Positions 53,494 through 62,041 of a DNA stretch of 64,000 nucleotides are shown one piece after another. Both the position numbers and the translations under genes were made by a program. The notes beneath the pieces were generated by a model. That model searched no databases and was not told where the DNA came from. It worked only from the letters and a program-made list of their open reading frames with translations. The stretch's first letter is position 1. Each line of letters begins with the position of its first letter. Origin of the DNA: Burkholderiales bacterium (GTDB lineage: Bacteria > Pseudomonadota > Gammaproteobacteria > Burkholderiales > SG8-39); the NCBI GenBank assembly GCA_017880775.1, contig JADGRQ010000010.1, positions 1 to 64,000 on the forward strand, read 5' to 3'.

Positions 53494-54687
53494 GTGAGAA
53501 TCGCGAGGATCGATGACCTGCACGCGGATGCGGGCTGGAGGACGTTCAGCTTCCTCAAGCTCACGACCGACGAAGGTCTCGTCGGATGGTCGGAATTCAA
53601 CGAGGCGCAGTGGAACCCGGGCCTGACCTCAGTCATCCGCAAGCTCGCGCAGTCGGCCATCGGGCAGGATCCGCGCGCGGTCGGCAGGCTCTCTGCGACC
53701 TTGACTGCGATGACCCGCATGGCGCCCGGCGGCATGGTCCAGCAGGCGATCGCGGCGATCGAGAATGCGTGCCTCGACGTCAAGGCGAAGGCGCTCGGAG
53801 TGCCGGTCTACGCGCTGTTTGGAGGCCCGTATCGCGAACGCCTGCAGCTCTACTGGTCGCACTGCGGCACGTTCCGCGCGCGCAATCACGAGTTTTTCGA
53901 AAAGGTGATCGGCACGCCGCCGTTACGCACGCTGGATGACGTCAAAGCGCTAGGCGCTGATGCTGTGCGCAGGGGATACCGGGCGATCAAGACCAACCCG
54001 CTGGTGTTCGATGGCGAACGCCCGCGCATGGTCAACCCCGGCTTCGGCGTGGTCGGGCTCGACCTCGCCCACAACTACGACGCCGGCCTTGTGAGTGCGA
54101 TCACCGACCAGCTGGCGGCGTTTCGCGACGGCCTCGGCTACGCAGCCGGTTTGATGATGGACCTCAATTTCAGCCTCAAGCCGGAGGGCCTGGTGCGGAT
54201 CGCGCATGCCGCCCAGCCGTACCGGATGACGTGGCTGGAGATGGATGTCCACGAGCCGCGGGCGCTTGCGCACGTGCGCCGCTCCTGCGCCACGCCGATC
54301 GCGTCGCTCGAGGCCATCTACGGCCGTCGCCACTATCGCCCTTATTTCGACCACCATGCCGTCGACGTGGCGATCATCGACGTTCTCTGGAACGGTTTTC
54401 TCGAGTCGGTCAGGATCGCCAACATGGCCGAGGCTTACGAGATCAATATCGCTCCGCACAACTTCTATGGGCATCTGGCGACCATGATGAGCGCGCACCT
54501 TTGTGCAGCGATACCGAACTTCCGGATCATGGAGATCGAGGTCGATGATGTGCCGTGGAAGGACGAGTTGGTCACGGTCGCACCGAAGATCGAGAACGGA
54601 GAGTTGCTCCTGCCTGTCGGTCCGGGATGGGGCGCAGAAGTCAACGAAGAGGCAGTGCGGGCGCACCCGCCAAAGCAGCCGCGCTAG
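53494..54687 (+). CDS. Mandelate racemase/muconate lactonizing enzyme family protein (enolase superfamily)
   Basis: 397 residues from a GTG. The barrel has Lys166 (GYRAIKTNP), metal ligands Asp223 (LMMDLNFSL), Glu249 (WLEMDVHEP) and Glu273 (SLEAIYGRR), and His322 in NIAPHNFYGH as candidate acid-base. The capping domain covers about 1-130. The pattern resembles acid-sugar dehydratases and the mandelate racemase group rather than muconate cycloisomerase. Last gene of the reductase operon. Substrate cannot be read from the sequence; dehydration of a sugar acid or racemisation of a hydroxy acid are both possible. Confidence 0.87.
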   Translation: MRIARIDDLHADAGWRTFSFLKLTTDEGLVGWSEFNEAQWNPGLTSVIRKLAQSAIGQDPRAVGRLSATLTAMTRMAPGGMVQQAIAAIENACLDVKAKALGVPVYALFGGPYRERLQLYWSHCGTFRARNHEFFEKVIGTPPLRTLDDVKALGADAVRRGYRAIKTNPLVFDGERPRMVNPGFGVVGLDLAHNYDAGLVSAITDQLAAFRDGLGYAAGLMMDLNFSLKPEGLVRIAHAAQPYRMTWLEMDVHEPRALAHVRRSCATPIASLEAIYGRRHYRPYFDHHAVDVAIIDVLWNGFLESVRIANMAEAYEINIAPHNFYGHLATMMSAHLCAAIPNFRIMEIEVDDVPWKDELVTVAPKIENGELLLPVGPGWGAEVNEEAVRAHPPKQPR

Positions 54688-54691
54688 CGAA

Positions 54692-55063
54692 TCATTCGTC
54701 GGAGTTCGCGTCCGACGACAGGTCGCGCGCAAACAGGAAAACCCCAAGCGATACGACGATACTGATCCAGGCTACGGTGATTGCAAGCGATTTCCCCTGC
54801 CATAGTCCCGCAAACCAGCGGTTTAACTCATCAATCAGCACCGTCGCTTTTCCGCCAAAGCGTTGCAGTTCACGCACATACATTTTGGAAGAACCGGGGG
54901 CGATCGGATAGGTAACGCCGTCTACCACGACATAGCTCACCGCGCTGACCGGATCATCCTCGGCGGTCAGATAAATCAACAGGGCGCAACACAAACCGAT
55001 CGCCAGCATTATGCCGCTGCTGACGTAAAGGCGTGTTCGCAGGCGTGTGGTCTTCTTGTTCAC
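54692..55063 (-). CDS. Hypothetical two-helix membrane protein
   Basis: 123 residues, no recognised family. A basic start precedes helix 1 (about 14-34, VSSGIMLAIGLCCALLIYLT), then a mostly polar segment of 55 residues with VVVDGVTYPIAPGSSKMYVR, then helix 2 (about 95-115, ITVAWISIVVSLGVFLFARD) and a short acidic tail. The topology suggests a periplasmic middle domain. It is convergent with the enolase-superfamily gene (4-base gap) and stands 82 bases downstream of the MHYT-GGDEF gene on the same strand, so the two could share a transcript. Confidence 0.65.
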   Translation of the reverse strand: MNKKTTRLRTRLYVSSGIMLAIGLCCALLIYLTAEDDPVSAVSYVVVDGVTYPIAPGSSKMYVRELQRFGGKATVLIDELNRWFAGLWQGKSLAITVAWISIVVSLGVFLFARDLSSDANSDE

Positions 55064-55145
55064 TCATGCTTTGCGTCGGTAGTCGGCACCTTGGTTCTTG
55101 CGATGAATTGATTGGTTGTTGCATGCATGGTCCGGGGCATGGTGG

Positions 55146-56480
55146 TCAGCGTCGCGCTTTACCGGCCCGGCCGCGAGGCGACGTCGCGCCCATCTCCGGG
55201 GCGAAGAATCGGTAGCAGTTCGACCCTGCCTTCTTCGCGTGGTACATGGCCGCGTCGGCCTTGACCATGAGGACGCCCGCGTCCGCGCCGTCCTCGGGAT
55301 ACATGCTGATGCCGATGCTGCAGGAGATCTCCAGATCGCGGCCCTCGATCTGGAACGGCCGCGACAACTCCTTCAGAGTCTTGGCGCTGATGACAGAGGC
55401 GTCTTCCGCCTGCGCGATGTCGCTCAATACGATCACGAACTCGTCTCCTCCCGTGCGCGCGACCGTGTCTTCCCGCCGGACGCAACCCGTAAGGCGCTGT
55501 GCCACCGCCTTCAGCAATTCGTCCCCGACGTGATGGCCGAAGGCGTCGTTGATGGGCTTGAACTTGTCGAGATCGACGAACATCAGGGCGAAGCGCTTGC
55601 CGCTGCGGCCGGCGCGCGACAATGCCTGTTCCAGCCGGTCCTCGAGCAGGAATCGGTTCGGCAGTCCGGTCAGGTTGTCGTGCAGTGCGACGCTGCGCAG
55701 TTGCTGGTTCGCAGCTCGCAGCGAGGTTGCACGCTTCGCGCTATTCGCGGCAGCGTGCGCATCGAACGCCGAAATCACCAGCGTGATCGTCAGGACGCTC
55801 AGCGTTGCGAGTCCTACGATCACGGCGAGCGTGGCGTTCTCCATGCCGCCGGTCGAATCGGCTGCAAGACATACACTGCCGGGGGCGAACCGGGCGGCCG
55901 CCATGCCGGTGTAATGCATCCCGGTGATGGCGAGCCCCATCAGGACGGCGCTGCCGAGCTTGGCGAGGATGGCGGCGCCCGAATGCTTCTGCCGCAGCTG
56001 GAACGCGATCCACAAGGCGGCCAGCGAGGCGGCGATCGCGATGACGACCGACGCGACGAACAGCAGCGGGTCGTATTCGATCGGGGGCGACATTCTCATC
56101 GCGGCCATGCCGGTGTAGTGCATCGCGGAGATGCCGACCCCCATCAACGCGGCGCCGACAGACATGTCCGCCGCCGTCATGGCGTGCCGCCTCAGCACGA
56201 ACAGCGCAAGACCCGACACCGCGATCGCGATCAGCATGGACAGCATCGTGACGGGCCTGTCGTAGGCGATGGGGGTGGGCAAATGAAACGCCAGCATGCC
56301 GATGAAGTGCATCGACCAAATGCCGGTCCCCATCGCGAAGGCCCCGCCAAGCAGCCGGCTCCGCGCAGCCTTTCCGCGCCCGGTACTGACGTGCCCGGCG
56401 AGGTCAAGCGCAGCGAAGGACGCGATGACCGCGACCACCGCCGAAAGTGCGACAAGCCTGAAATCGTAAACGCCGACCAT
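55146..56480 (-). CDS. MHYT-domain diguanylate cyclase
   Basis: 444 residues. The membrane part (about 1-240) has three MHYT repeats seen as SMHFIGM, AMHYTGM and GMHYTGM, each at a helix end, thought to bind a metal ion and sense oxygen, CO or NO. The GGDEF domain (about 265-430) has the start LHDNLTGLPNRF, the metal site MFVDLDKFKPINDAFGH, the active motif GGDEF and an inhibitory RxxD site (RRED) five residues before it, so it should make cyclic di-GMP with feedback control. It is divergent from the second cyclase at 56802. Confidence 0.93.
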   Translation of the reverse strand: MVGVYDFRLVALSAVVAVIASFAALDLAGHVSTGRGKAARSRLLGGAFAMGTGIWSMHFIGMLAFHLPTPIAYDRPVTMLSMLIAIAVSGLALFVLRRHAMTAADMSVGAALMGVGISAMHYTGMAAMRMSPPIEYDPLLFVASVVIAIAASLAALWIAFQLRQKHSGAAILAKLGSAVLMGLAITGMHYTGMAAARFAPGSVCLAADSTGGMENATLAVIVGLATLSVLTITLVISAFDAHAAANSAKRATSLRAANQQLRSVALHDNLTGLPNRFLLEDRLEQALSRAGRSGKRFALMFVDLDKFKPINDAFGHHVGDELLKAVAQRLTGCVRREDTVARTGGDEFVIVLSDIAQAEDASVISAKTLKELSRPFQIEGRDLEISCSIGISMYPEDGADAGVLMVKADAAMYHAKKAGSNCYRFFAPEMGATSPRGRAGKARR

Positions 56481-56719
56481 TTCGCGTTCCGCCGGAAGAT
56501 TCGCGCCAACAGGCCGTTGGAGGCTGCGCAGTCTAGCCCAATATCGCTCAGGCGATGAGCCGGCCGGTCCGCGCGGCGGCGACGAGCAAAAGGCGCGGGA
56601 TGCGGGGGCGACCGCCTATCCGGCGAAACCGTACAGCTCGTTCAATCTGCTCGATTTAATCCGCAATCTGCTGCCGGAAGCGTGAGCGCGCAGGCGGCGG
56701 GCGCACGATCGGCCGCGTA
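56481..56719. other. Divergent intergenic region between two cyclase genes
   Basis: About 240 GC-rich bases with no supportable gene, upstream of the MHYT protein on the minus side. No clear sigma-70 boxes were found. The AT-richer 14-bp iterons begin at its right end. Confidence 0.5.
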
Positions 56720-56775
56720 GTACCAAAGTAGTAGTACCAAAGTAGTAGTACCAAAGTAGTAGTACCAAGGTACTA
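56720..56775 (+). repeat. Four 14-bp tandem iterons before the GAF/PAS diguanylate cyclase gene
   Basis: The unit GTACCAAAGTAGTA is repeated exactly at 56720, 56734 and 56748; the fourth copy (56762-56775) is GTACCAAGGTACTA and turns into the perfect palindrome AGTACC-aa-GGTACT (56761-56774). The array ends 26 bases before the ATG at 56802. It is a candidate operator cluster or a length-variable promoter element. Confidence 0.8.
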
Positions 56776-56801
56776 TTGCCGGCTCGGAAGAAAGGCACGG
56801 C

Positions 56802-59522
56802 ATGCCCCGGATACGTGGAGCGGACGATTCCCGGCGCCCCGCAGGGGAGCGGCGCGGGATCGCGCGCGCGCGCGGGATCCTGGCGGAGGTCAGCCGCGTG
56901 CTGGTGCGCGCCGCCGACGAGGATCAGTTGCTGCGCGACCTGTGCCGCATCCTGGTCGACTCGGGCGGCTACCGCATGGCGTGGATCGGCCTTCTGGAGC
57001 ACGGGCCGGACCGGGCGATCCGTCCGGCGGCGAGCGCCGGTGACCACGACGGCTGCATGGCATCGATCAAGCTCTCGTGGGGCGACAGCGCGTTCGGGCG
57101 CGGGCCGGCGGGTACCGCAGTGCGCACCGGCGTTCCTCAGACGGTCCGCAACATCGGGTCCGACCCGCGTTTCGACCAATGGCGCAGCGAGGCGCTCGCC
57201 CGCGGCTACCGGGCGTTCGCCGCCTTTCCGCTCATCGGCGACGCGGAGGTGATCGGCCTGCTCGGCGTTCACACTGTCGAGCCCGAAGCGTTCGACGAGG
57301 ACGAGATTGCGCTGCTTGACGAATTCGCGAAGGACATCGCCCATGGAATCCTCAGCCTGAGAACGCGGGCGGCCCAGCGCCGGGCCGAGCAGCTGCTGGC
57401 GGCCGAGAAGAAGGTGCTGGAAATGATCGCGCTCGGCCGGCCGCTGGCCGAGGCTCTCGAAGGACTCGCCCTTGCGCTCCAGCAGCAGGCTGACGGCATG
57501 ACCTGCTCGATCCTGCTGCTCGATCCGGATCGCCGCCACCTGCGCCACGGCGCCGCACCCGGTCTTCCCGCGAGCTGGCGTCAGGCGATCGACGGCATCG
57601 AGATCGGGCCGCACGCCGGATCGTGCGGCGCCGCCGCGTTCACCGGCGAGCGCGTGATCACGAACGACATCGCCACCGATCCTCTCTGGGCCAGCCACAG
57701 GGCGATTGCGCTGGAGCATGGCCTGCGCGCGTGCTGGTCGGTCCCGATCAAGTCGGGCGAGCACAAGGTCCTGGGCACCTTCGCCATGTACTATCGCGAG
57801 CCGCGCTCGCCCTCGGCGGCCGAGCTGGAGCTCGCCGATCGCGGCGTACGCCTGGCGCTCATCGCGCTGGAGCGCGCCGAGGCGGAAGAAAATCTGCACC
57901 GCTTCCGCGCGGCGATCGACGCCTCCGAGGTCCTGGTGCTGCTCGTTGACCCCGCCGCCATGCGCTACGTGGACGTGAACGAAGCGACCTGCCGCGCGCT
58001 TGGCTATAGCCGGGAGGAGTTGCTGGCCATGGGGCCGCGGGACATGTTCTCCGGAACGCGCGAGGAACTCGCGCTCGCCTATGCACGCCTGATCGCGGGC
58101 GACCAGGAACGCTCGCGGGTGGAGGGCTGGTACCGGTGCAAGGACGGCTCGCGGCTGCCGGTAGAGACCTTCCGCCGCGTCGTGCCGTCGGCCGCCGGGC
58201 CGCTCATCGTCGTCGTCGCGCGCGACATCACTGCGCGCAGACGCGTGGAGGAAGACCTGCGCCGGTTCCGCCTCGCGATGGACAATTCGGCGGAGATCAT
58301 CGTGCTGATCGATCGCGCGACCATGCACTTCGTCGATGTAAACAGCACAGCGTGCAGGCTGCTCGGCTACTCGAGGGAGGAGCTGCTCTCGATGGGGCCG
58401 CAGGACGTGCTGCCGGTGGGCCGCGAGGAGCTGGAGAGGTCCTACGACGAGCTGATCGCGGATCCGTCGGTGGTCGGCGGCATGAAGACCCACTACCGCT
58501 GCAAGGACGGCTCGCTGCTGCCGTTCGAGTCGACGCAGCGCGTGCTGCGCTCCGGGGACACCTGGATCATCGCCGCGATTTCGCGCGACATCCGCGAGCG
58601 CATCGCCGCGGACGAGGCGCTGCGCGCGAGCAACGAGCGATTCAACATGGCGGTACGCGCCACCAACGACGTGATCTGGGACTGGGACCTGGTGCGCAAC
58701 CAGGTGTGGTGGAACGACAACGTCTCCAGCATCTTCGGCCGCCAGCGCGAGCATCTGCAGCGTGACGCGGGGTCCTGGTACGACGAGATTCACCCGGATG
58801 ACCGCGAGCGGGTGGTGGGCGGGATCCAGCGTCTGCTCGAATCCGGCGGCGAGAACTGGAGCGACGAGTTCCGCATACGGCGCGAGGACGGCAGCTACGC
58901 ACATGTGTTCGATCGCGGTCACGTGGTCCGCGACGGCGCCGGCCGGGCGCTGCGCATGATCGGCGCGATGGCCGACATCACCGCGCGCAAGGACGCCGAG
59001 GAGAAGCTGACCTACCTGGCGCAGTTCGATGCCGTTACCGGGTTGCCGAACCGATACCTGTTCCGCGACCGGCTGACGCAGACGCTCACCCTGGCGCAGC
59101 GCAACCGCTGGCAGGTTGGCGTGATGTTCGTGGACCTCGACCGGTTCAAGGCGGTCAACGACAGCTTTGGCCACAGCGTCGGCGACAAGCTGCTCGCAAG
59201 CGTGGCCGCGCGCCTGAGGGAAAGCGTGCGCGGCGGCGATACCGTGGGCCGCCTGAGCGGCGACGAGTTCGCGGTCGTGCTCTCGAGCCTGTCGCAGGCG
59301 GACGACGCAGGCCTGGTGGCGCAGAAGGTGGTCGCGGCAATGGCCCGGCCGTTCGAGATCGACGGCCACCAGCCGTACGTGACTGCCAGCGTCGGGATCG
59401 CCCTGTACCCAGGCGACGGCGCCGAGCCCGACGAGCTGATCAGGAACGCCGATGCGGCGATGTACCGGGCGAAGCAGCAGGGGCGCAACGGCTACCAGTT
59501 CTATCGAAAGGAGCAACGGTGA
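56802..59522 (+). CDS. Cytoplasmic GAF-GAF-PAS-PAS-PAS-GGDEF diguanylate cyclase
   Basis: 906 residues, no membrane helix. Two GAF domains (about 20-185 and 200-350), two PAS domains very like each other (about 355-475 and 480-595, each with LGYSREELLxMGP), a PAS_3 domain (about 605-730, with DEIHPDDRERVV and RREDGSYAHV) and a GGDEF domain (about 735-900). The signature is SGDEF; RGGD five residues before it is an inhibitory site. SGDEF is compatible with cyclase activity in several known enzymes. Domain content suggests sensing of a small cytoplasmic ligand, haem or flavin. It is divergent from the MHYT cyclase and preceded by the 14-bp iterons. Confidence 0.92.
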   Translation: MPRIRGADDSRRPAGERRGIARARGILAEVSRVLVRAADEDQLLRDLCRILVDSGGYRMAWIGLLEHGPDRAIRPAASAGDHDGCMASIKLSWGDSAFGRGPAGTAVRTGVPQTVRNIGSDPRFDQWRSEALARGYRAFAAFPLIGDAEVIGLLGVHTVEPEAFDEDEIALLDEFAKDIAHGILSLRTRAAQRRAEQLLAAEKKVLEMIALGRPLAEALEGLALALQQQADGMTCSILLLDPDRRHLRHGAAPGLPASWRQAIDGIEIGPHAGSCGAAAFTGERVITNDIATDPLWASHRAIALEHGLRACWSVPIKSGEHKVLGTFAMYYREPRSPSAAELELADRGVRLALIALERAEAEENLHRFRAAIDASEVLVLLVDPAAMRYVDVNEATCRALGYSREELLAMGPRDMFSGTREELALAYARLIAGDQERSRVEGWYRCKDGSRLPVETFRRVVPSAAGPLIVVVARDITARRRVEEDLRRFRLAMDNSAEIIVLIDRATMHFVDVNSTACRLLGYSREELLSMGPQDVLPVGREELERSYDELIADPSVVGGMKTHYRCKDGSLLPFESTQRVLRSGDTWIIAAISRDIRERIAADEALRASNERFNMAVRATNDVIWDWDLVRNQVWWNDNVSSIFGRQREHLQRDAGSWYDEIHPDDRERVVGGIQRLLESGGENWSDEFRIRREDGSYAHVFDRGHVVRDGAGRALRMIGAMADITARKDAEEKLTYLAQFDAVTGLPNRYLFRDRLTQTLTLAQRNRWQVGVMFVDLDRFKAVNDSFGHSVGDKLLASVAARLRESVRGGDTVGRLSGDEFAVVLSSLSQADDAGLVAQKVVAAMARPFEIDGHQPYVTASVGIALYPGDGAEPDELIRNADAAMYRAKQQGRNGYQFYRKEQR

Positions 59523-59567
59523 CTGACCGGAGAGAAATGTAAGCGTCCGGTGAAGGGGAAACAGAAT

Positions 59568-59595
59568 CTGGATTCCCGCGTGCGCGGCAATGACG
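59568..59595. repeat. Short intergenic inverted repeat of the ATTCCCGC/GCGGNAAT type
   Basis: CTGGATTCCCGCG and CGCGGCAATGACG form an imperfect inverted repeat between the cyclase gene and the convergent livF gene. It resembles the dRS3-like repeats of Neisseria and many betaproteobacteria, and the hairpins at 24232 and 39717. Confidence 0.5.
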
Positions 59596-59599
59596 TCCG

Positions 59600-60331
59600 C
59601 TAGATCCCCAGGTAGAGCTTGTGAATCAGCTCGTTGTTGCCGAGATCCTCGCGTGAGCTGCCCTCGTATTCGATCCTGCCGTGCACGATGACGTAGCCGC
59701 GGTCGGCGATCCGGATCGCCTGGTTGAAATTCTGCTCCGCCATCAGCACCGTCAGCCGGTAACGCTCCTTCAGCTCGCGGATCTTGTCGATCGTATGGGT
59801 GACGAGCAGCGGCGAGAGCCCGACCGAGGGCTCGTCGATCAGCAGGATCTTCGGCTCGGTCATCAGCGCCCGCGCGAGCGTGAGCATCTGCTGCTCGCCG
59901 CCGCTCAGGCTGCCGGCGAGCTGGCGGCGCCGCTCGGTCAGGCGCGGAAACGTCGCGTAGCAGAACGCCAGGTTGCGCGCCAGCGCCGCGCGCGCAGCCG
60001 GGCGGTAGGCGCCGAGCAGCAGGTTTTCCTCGACGGTGAGCTTCGGAAACAGGCGGCGGCCCTCCGGCACCATCGATACGCCGAGGTTGACGATCTGCTC
60101 GGTCGAGAGCTGCGTCAGGTCGTGCGTTTGGCCGTCGAGCTCGAGTGTCACCGAGCCGCGCGTGGGCCTCACCATGCCCATCACGCATTTCATCAGCGTG
60201 CTCTTGCCGTTGCCGTTGGCGCCGAGCAGGACCACGGTTTCCCCGTGTCCGATCCCGATCGACACGCCGTGCAGCGCACGCACTGCGCCGTAGCCGGCTT
60301 CGACGCCGTCGATGGTTAGCCTAAGCGCCAA
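59600..60331 (-). CDS. livF: Branched-chain amino acid-type ABC transporter ATP-binding protein LivF (second copy)
   Basis: 243 residues from a TTG that overlaps the end of livG by 11 bases. Walker A GANGNGKST (Asn for the usual Ala/Gly), signature LSGGEQQMLTLARAL and Walker B ILLIDEPSVGLSP, ending in the LMAEQNFNQAIRIADRGYV stretch typical of LivF. It differs markedly from the LivF at 4584-5297, so the two operons are separate paralogues and not a recent duplication. Last gene of the operon running from beyond 64000 to 59600. Confidence 0.93.
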   Translation of the reverse strand: MALRLTIDGVEAGYGAVRALHGVSIGIGHGETVVLLGANGNGKSTLMKCVMGMVRPTRGSVTLELDGQTHDLTQLSTEQIVNLGVSMVPEGRRLFPKLTVEENLLLGAYRPAARAALARNLAFCYATFPRLTERRRQLAGSLSGGEQQMLTLARALMTEPKILLIDEPSVGLSPLLVTHTIDKIRELKERYRLTVLMAEQNFNQAIRIADRGYVIVHGRIEYEGSSREDLGNNELIHKLYLGI

Positions 60332-61049
60332 GATACGCCTTCTGCACCATGGAGTCCTTGACGATCGCCTCGGGCGGGCCCTCGCAGATGATGTTGCCCG
60401 CGTCGAGGCAGATCACGCGCTGCGAGAAGCGCATCACCGCCCGCATGATGTGCTCGATCATGATGATCGCGATGCCGGTGTCGTTCAGCCTGCCGAGGAT
60501 CGCGATCACTTCTTCCACTTCCGAGGATGACAGGCCCGCCATCGCCTCGTCCGAGATCAGCAGGCGCGGGCGCGAGGCCATCGCGCGCGCCAGTTCGAGC
60601 TTGCGCAGCTGCACCTGGGTCAGACCGTTCGCGGGCGTCGCCGCCTTGTCGGCGAGGCCCATGGTCTCGAGGATCTGCATCGCCTCGCCGCGCGTGTCGG
60701 CAGTGTGCAGCGCCCCCCGGTGAACCACGTACTCGAGCGGCACCTGCAGGTTTTCCAGCACGGACATGCTGCCGAAAGGCCGCGGAATCTGGAAACTGCG
60801 CGCGATGCCGAGGCGGGTGCGCCGGTAGGCGGGCAACCCGGAGATCTCCTTGCCATCGAACGCGATCGAGCCGCCGTCGTTCCTCAGCGAACCGGAAATG
60901 CAGTTGATCAGCGTGGTCTTCCCGGACCCGTTCGGCCCGATCAGGCCGAACCGTTCGCCTTGCGCGATGTCCAGGCTCACCCCGGCCAGCGCAGTGAAGC
61001 CGCCGAAGTACTTCGTCACGCCTTCGACGCGCAGCAAAGGCCCGCTCAT
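60321..61049 (-). CDS. livG: Branched-chain amino acid-type ABC transporter ATP-binding protein LivG (second copy)
   Basis: 242 residues. Walker A GPNGSGKTT followed by LINCISG, FQIPRPFGSMSVLENL in the Q-loop region, signature LTQVQLRKLELARAM and Walker B LLISDEAMAGLSSSEVEE, where the usual DEPxAGL is DEAMAGL, a change seen in a subset of aromatic-acid-type HAAT ATPases. H-loop MIEHIMRAVM. Overlaps livM by ATGA. Together with the LivF it forms the ATPase of the second HAAT importer. Confidence 0.92.
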   Translation of the reverse strand: MSGPLLRVEGVTKYFGGFTALAGVSLDIAQGERFGLIGPNGSGKTTLINCISGSLRNDGGSIAFDGKEISGLPAYRRTRLGIARSFQIPRPFGSMSVLENLQVPLEYVVHRGALHTADTRGEAMQILETMGLADKAATPANGLTQVQLRKLELARAMASRPRLLISDEAMAGLSSSEVEEVIAILGRLNDTGIAIIMIEHIMRAVMRFSQRVICLDAGNIICEGPPEAIVKDSMVQKAYLGA

Positions 61050-62023
61050 GAAGGGCTTTCAGCCGGAGCGCGCGGGCGCCTGAGCTTTCCGCGTAGTTTT
61101 CTGAGCAAGCCGAGCACCCCGTCGGGCGCGGCGACCACGAACACCACCAGCAGCACGCCGACCACCAGCACGTTGATCTCGCCGGGAATCGTCACGGTGA
61201 CGATCTGCTGCACCGAGGCGAGCAGGATCGCCCCGATCACCGGCCCGAGCCAGTGCGAGGTGCCGCCGATGATCGCACCGGCCAGCGCCGCGACCGAGTA
61301 GTTGAGACTGAACGACGAGGCGGGTTCGAGGAAGCTCAGGTACATCGGCAGCGGCGCGCCCGCTGCGCCCATCAGCGCGCCCGACACGGTGCAGGCAAAC
61401 AGCTTCAGCTTGAGCGTCGGCACGCCGCTGCATTCGGCCGCCTCCTCGGTGTCGCGGATCGCCTGCAATCCCCGGCCGATCCACGAAGTCTCGATGTAGC
61501 GCGCGATCGACACCGCGATCACCGCCAGCACGGCCATCACGACGAACAGCATCCTGGTGTAGGAACCGAACGGCTCCATCAGCGGCGGGCGCAACAGCTG
61601 TATGCCGGTCGCACCGCCGACGTAACGCCAGTTGGTGATCAGCGTTTCGGCGATGAAGATGATCGCGACCGTGGCGATCGAGAAGAAGATTCCGCGCAGG
61701 CGCATCGTCAGCAGGCCGGTGCCGAGGCCGAGCAGCCCGCTCACCGCCGCCCCCGCGAGGATCTGCACCGCGAGCGGAGCGCCGGTCGCGTTGATCACTA
61801 CCACCGCCATATATGCGCCGATGCCGAAGAACGCCGCGGTGCCGAAGTTCACATAGCCGGCGTAGCCGCCGAGGATGTTCCAGGCGGTCGCCAGCACCAC
61901 GGATTGCAGCACCACGAAGCCGGCGAAGAAGAAATATTCGTTCGCCCTGCTCAGCGAGACGATCACCGCCAGCACGATGACCGCGGCGGCGCCGGTCCAG
62001 AACCTTGCGTTGCGGGGGATCAT
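61046..62023 (-). CDS. livM: Branched-chain amino acid-type ABC transporter permease LivM (second copy)
   Basis: 325 residues with eight to ten helices. AWNILGGYAGYVNFGTAAFFGIGAYMAVV is the LivM core, and WIGRGLQAIRDTEEAAECSGV is the coupling loop; SHWLGPVIGAILLASVQQIV follows near the end. The last 25 residues are basic (KLRGKLRRPRAPAESP). It begins 18 bases after livH and overlaps livG by 4 bases. It forms the channel with the LivH at 62042-62917. Confidence 0.93.
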   Translation of the reverse strand: MIPRNARFWTGAAAVIVLAVIVSLSRANEYFFFAGFVVLQSVVLATAWNILGGYAGYVNFGTAAFFGIGAYMAVVVINATGAPLAVQILAGAAVSGLLGLGTGLLTMRLRGIFFSIATVAIIFIAETLITNWRYVGGATGIQLLRPPLMEPFGSYTRMLFVVMAVLAVIAVSIARYIETSWIGRGLQAIRDTEEAAECSGVPTLKLKLFACTVSGALMGAAGAPLPMYLSFLEPASSFSLNYSVAALAGAIIGGTSHWLGPVIGAILLASVQQIVTVTIPGEINVLVVGVLLVVFVVAAPDGVLGLLRKLRGKLRRPRAPAESPS

Positions 62024-62041
62024 CGGGCGCTCATGTGCCGC

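Noticed and set aside
56802-59522. SGDEF as a degenerate, inactive cyclase
   Set aside because: Ser in the first position is compatible with activity in characterised cyclases and the other residues and the I-site are intact.
56616-60188. A 1190-codon open frame on the minus strand
   Set aside because: It is antisense to the clear GAF/PAS/GGDEF gene and the start of livF; composition is His/Arg/Ala/Gln-rich with no domain, a typical artefact of GC-rich codon bias.
60321-61049. LivG Walker B change (DEAMAGL) as loss of function
   Set aside because: The catalytic Glu and Asp remain and this variant is seen in other HAAT ATPases, so it is not evidence of decay.
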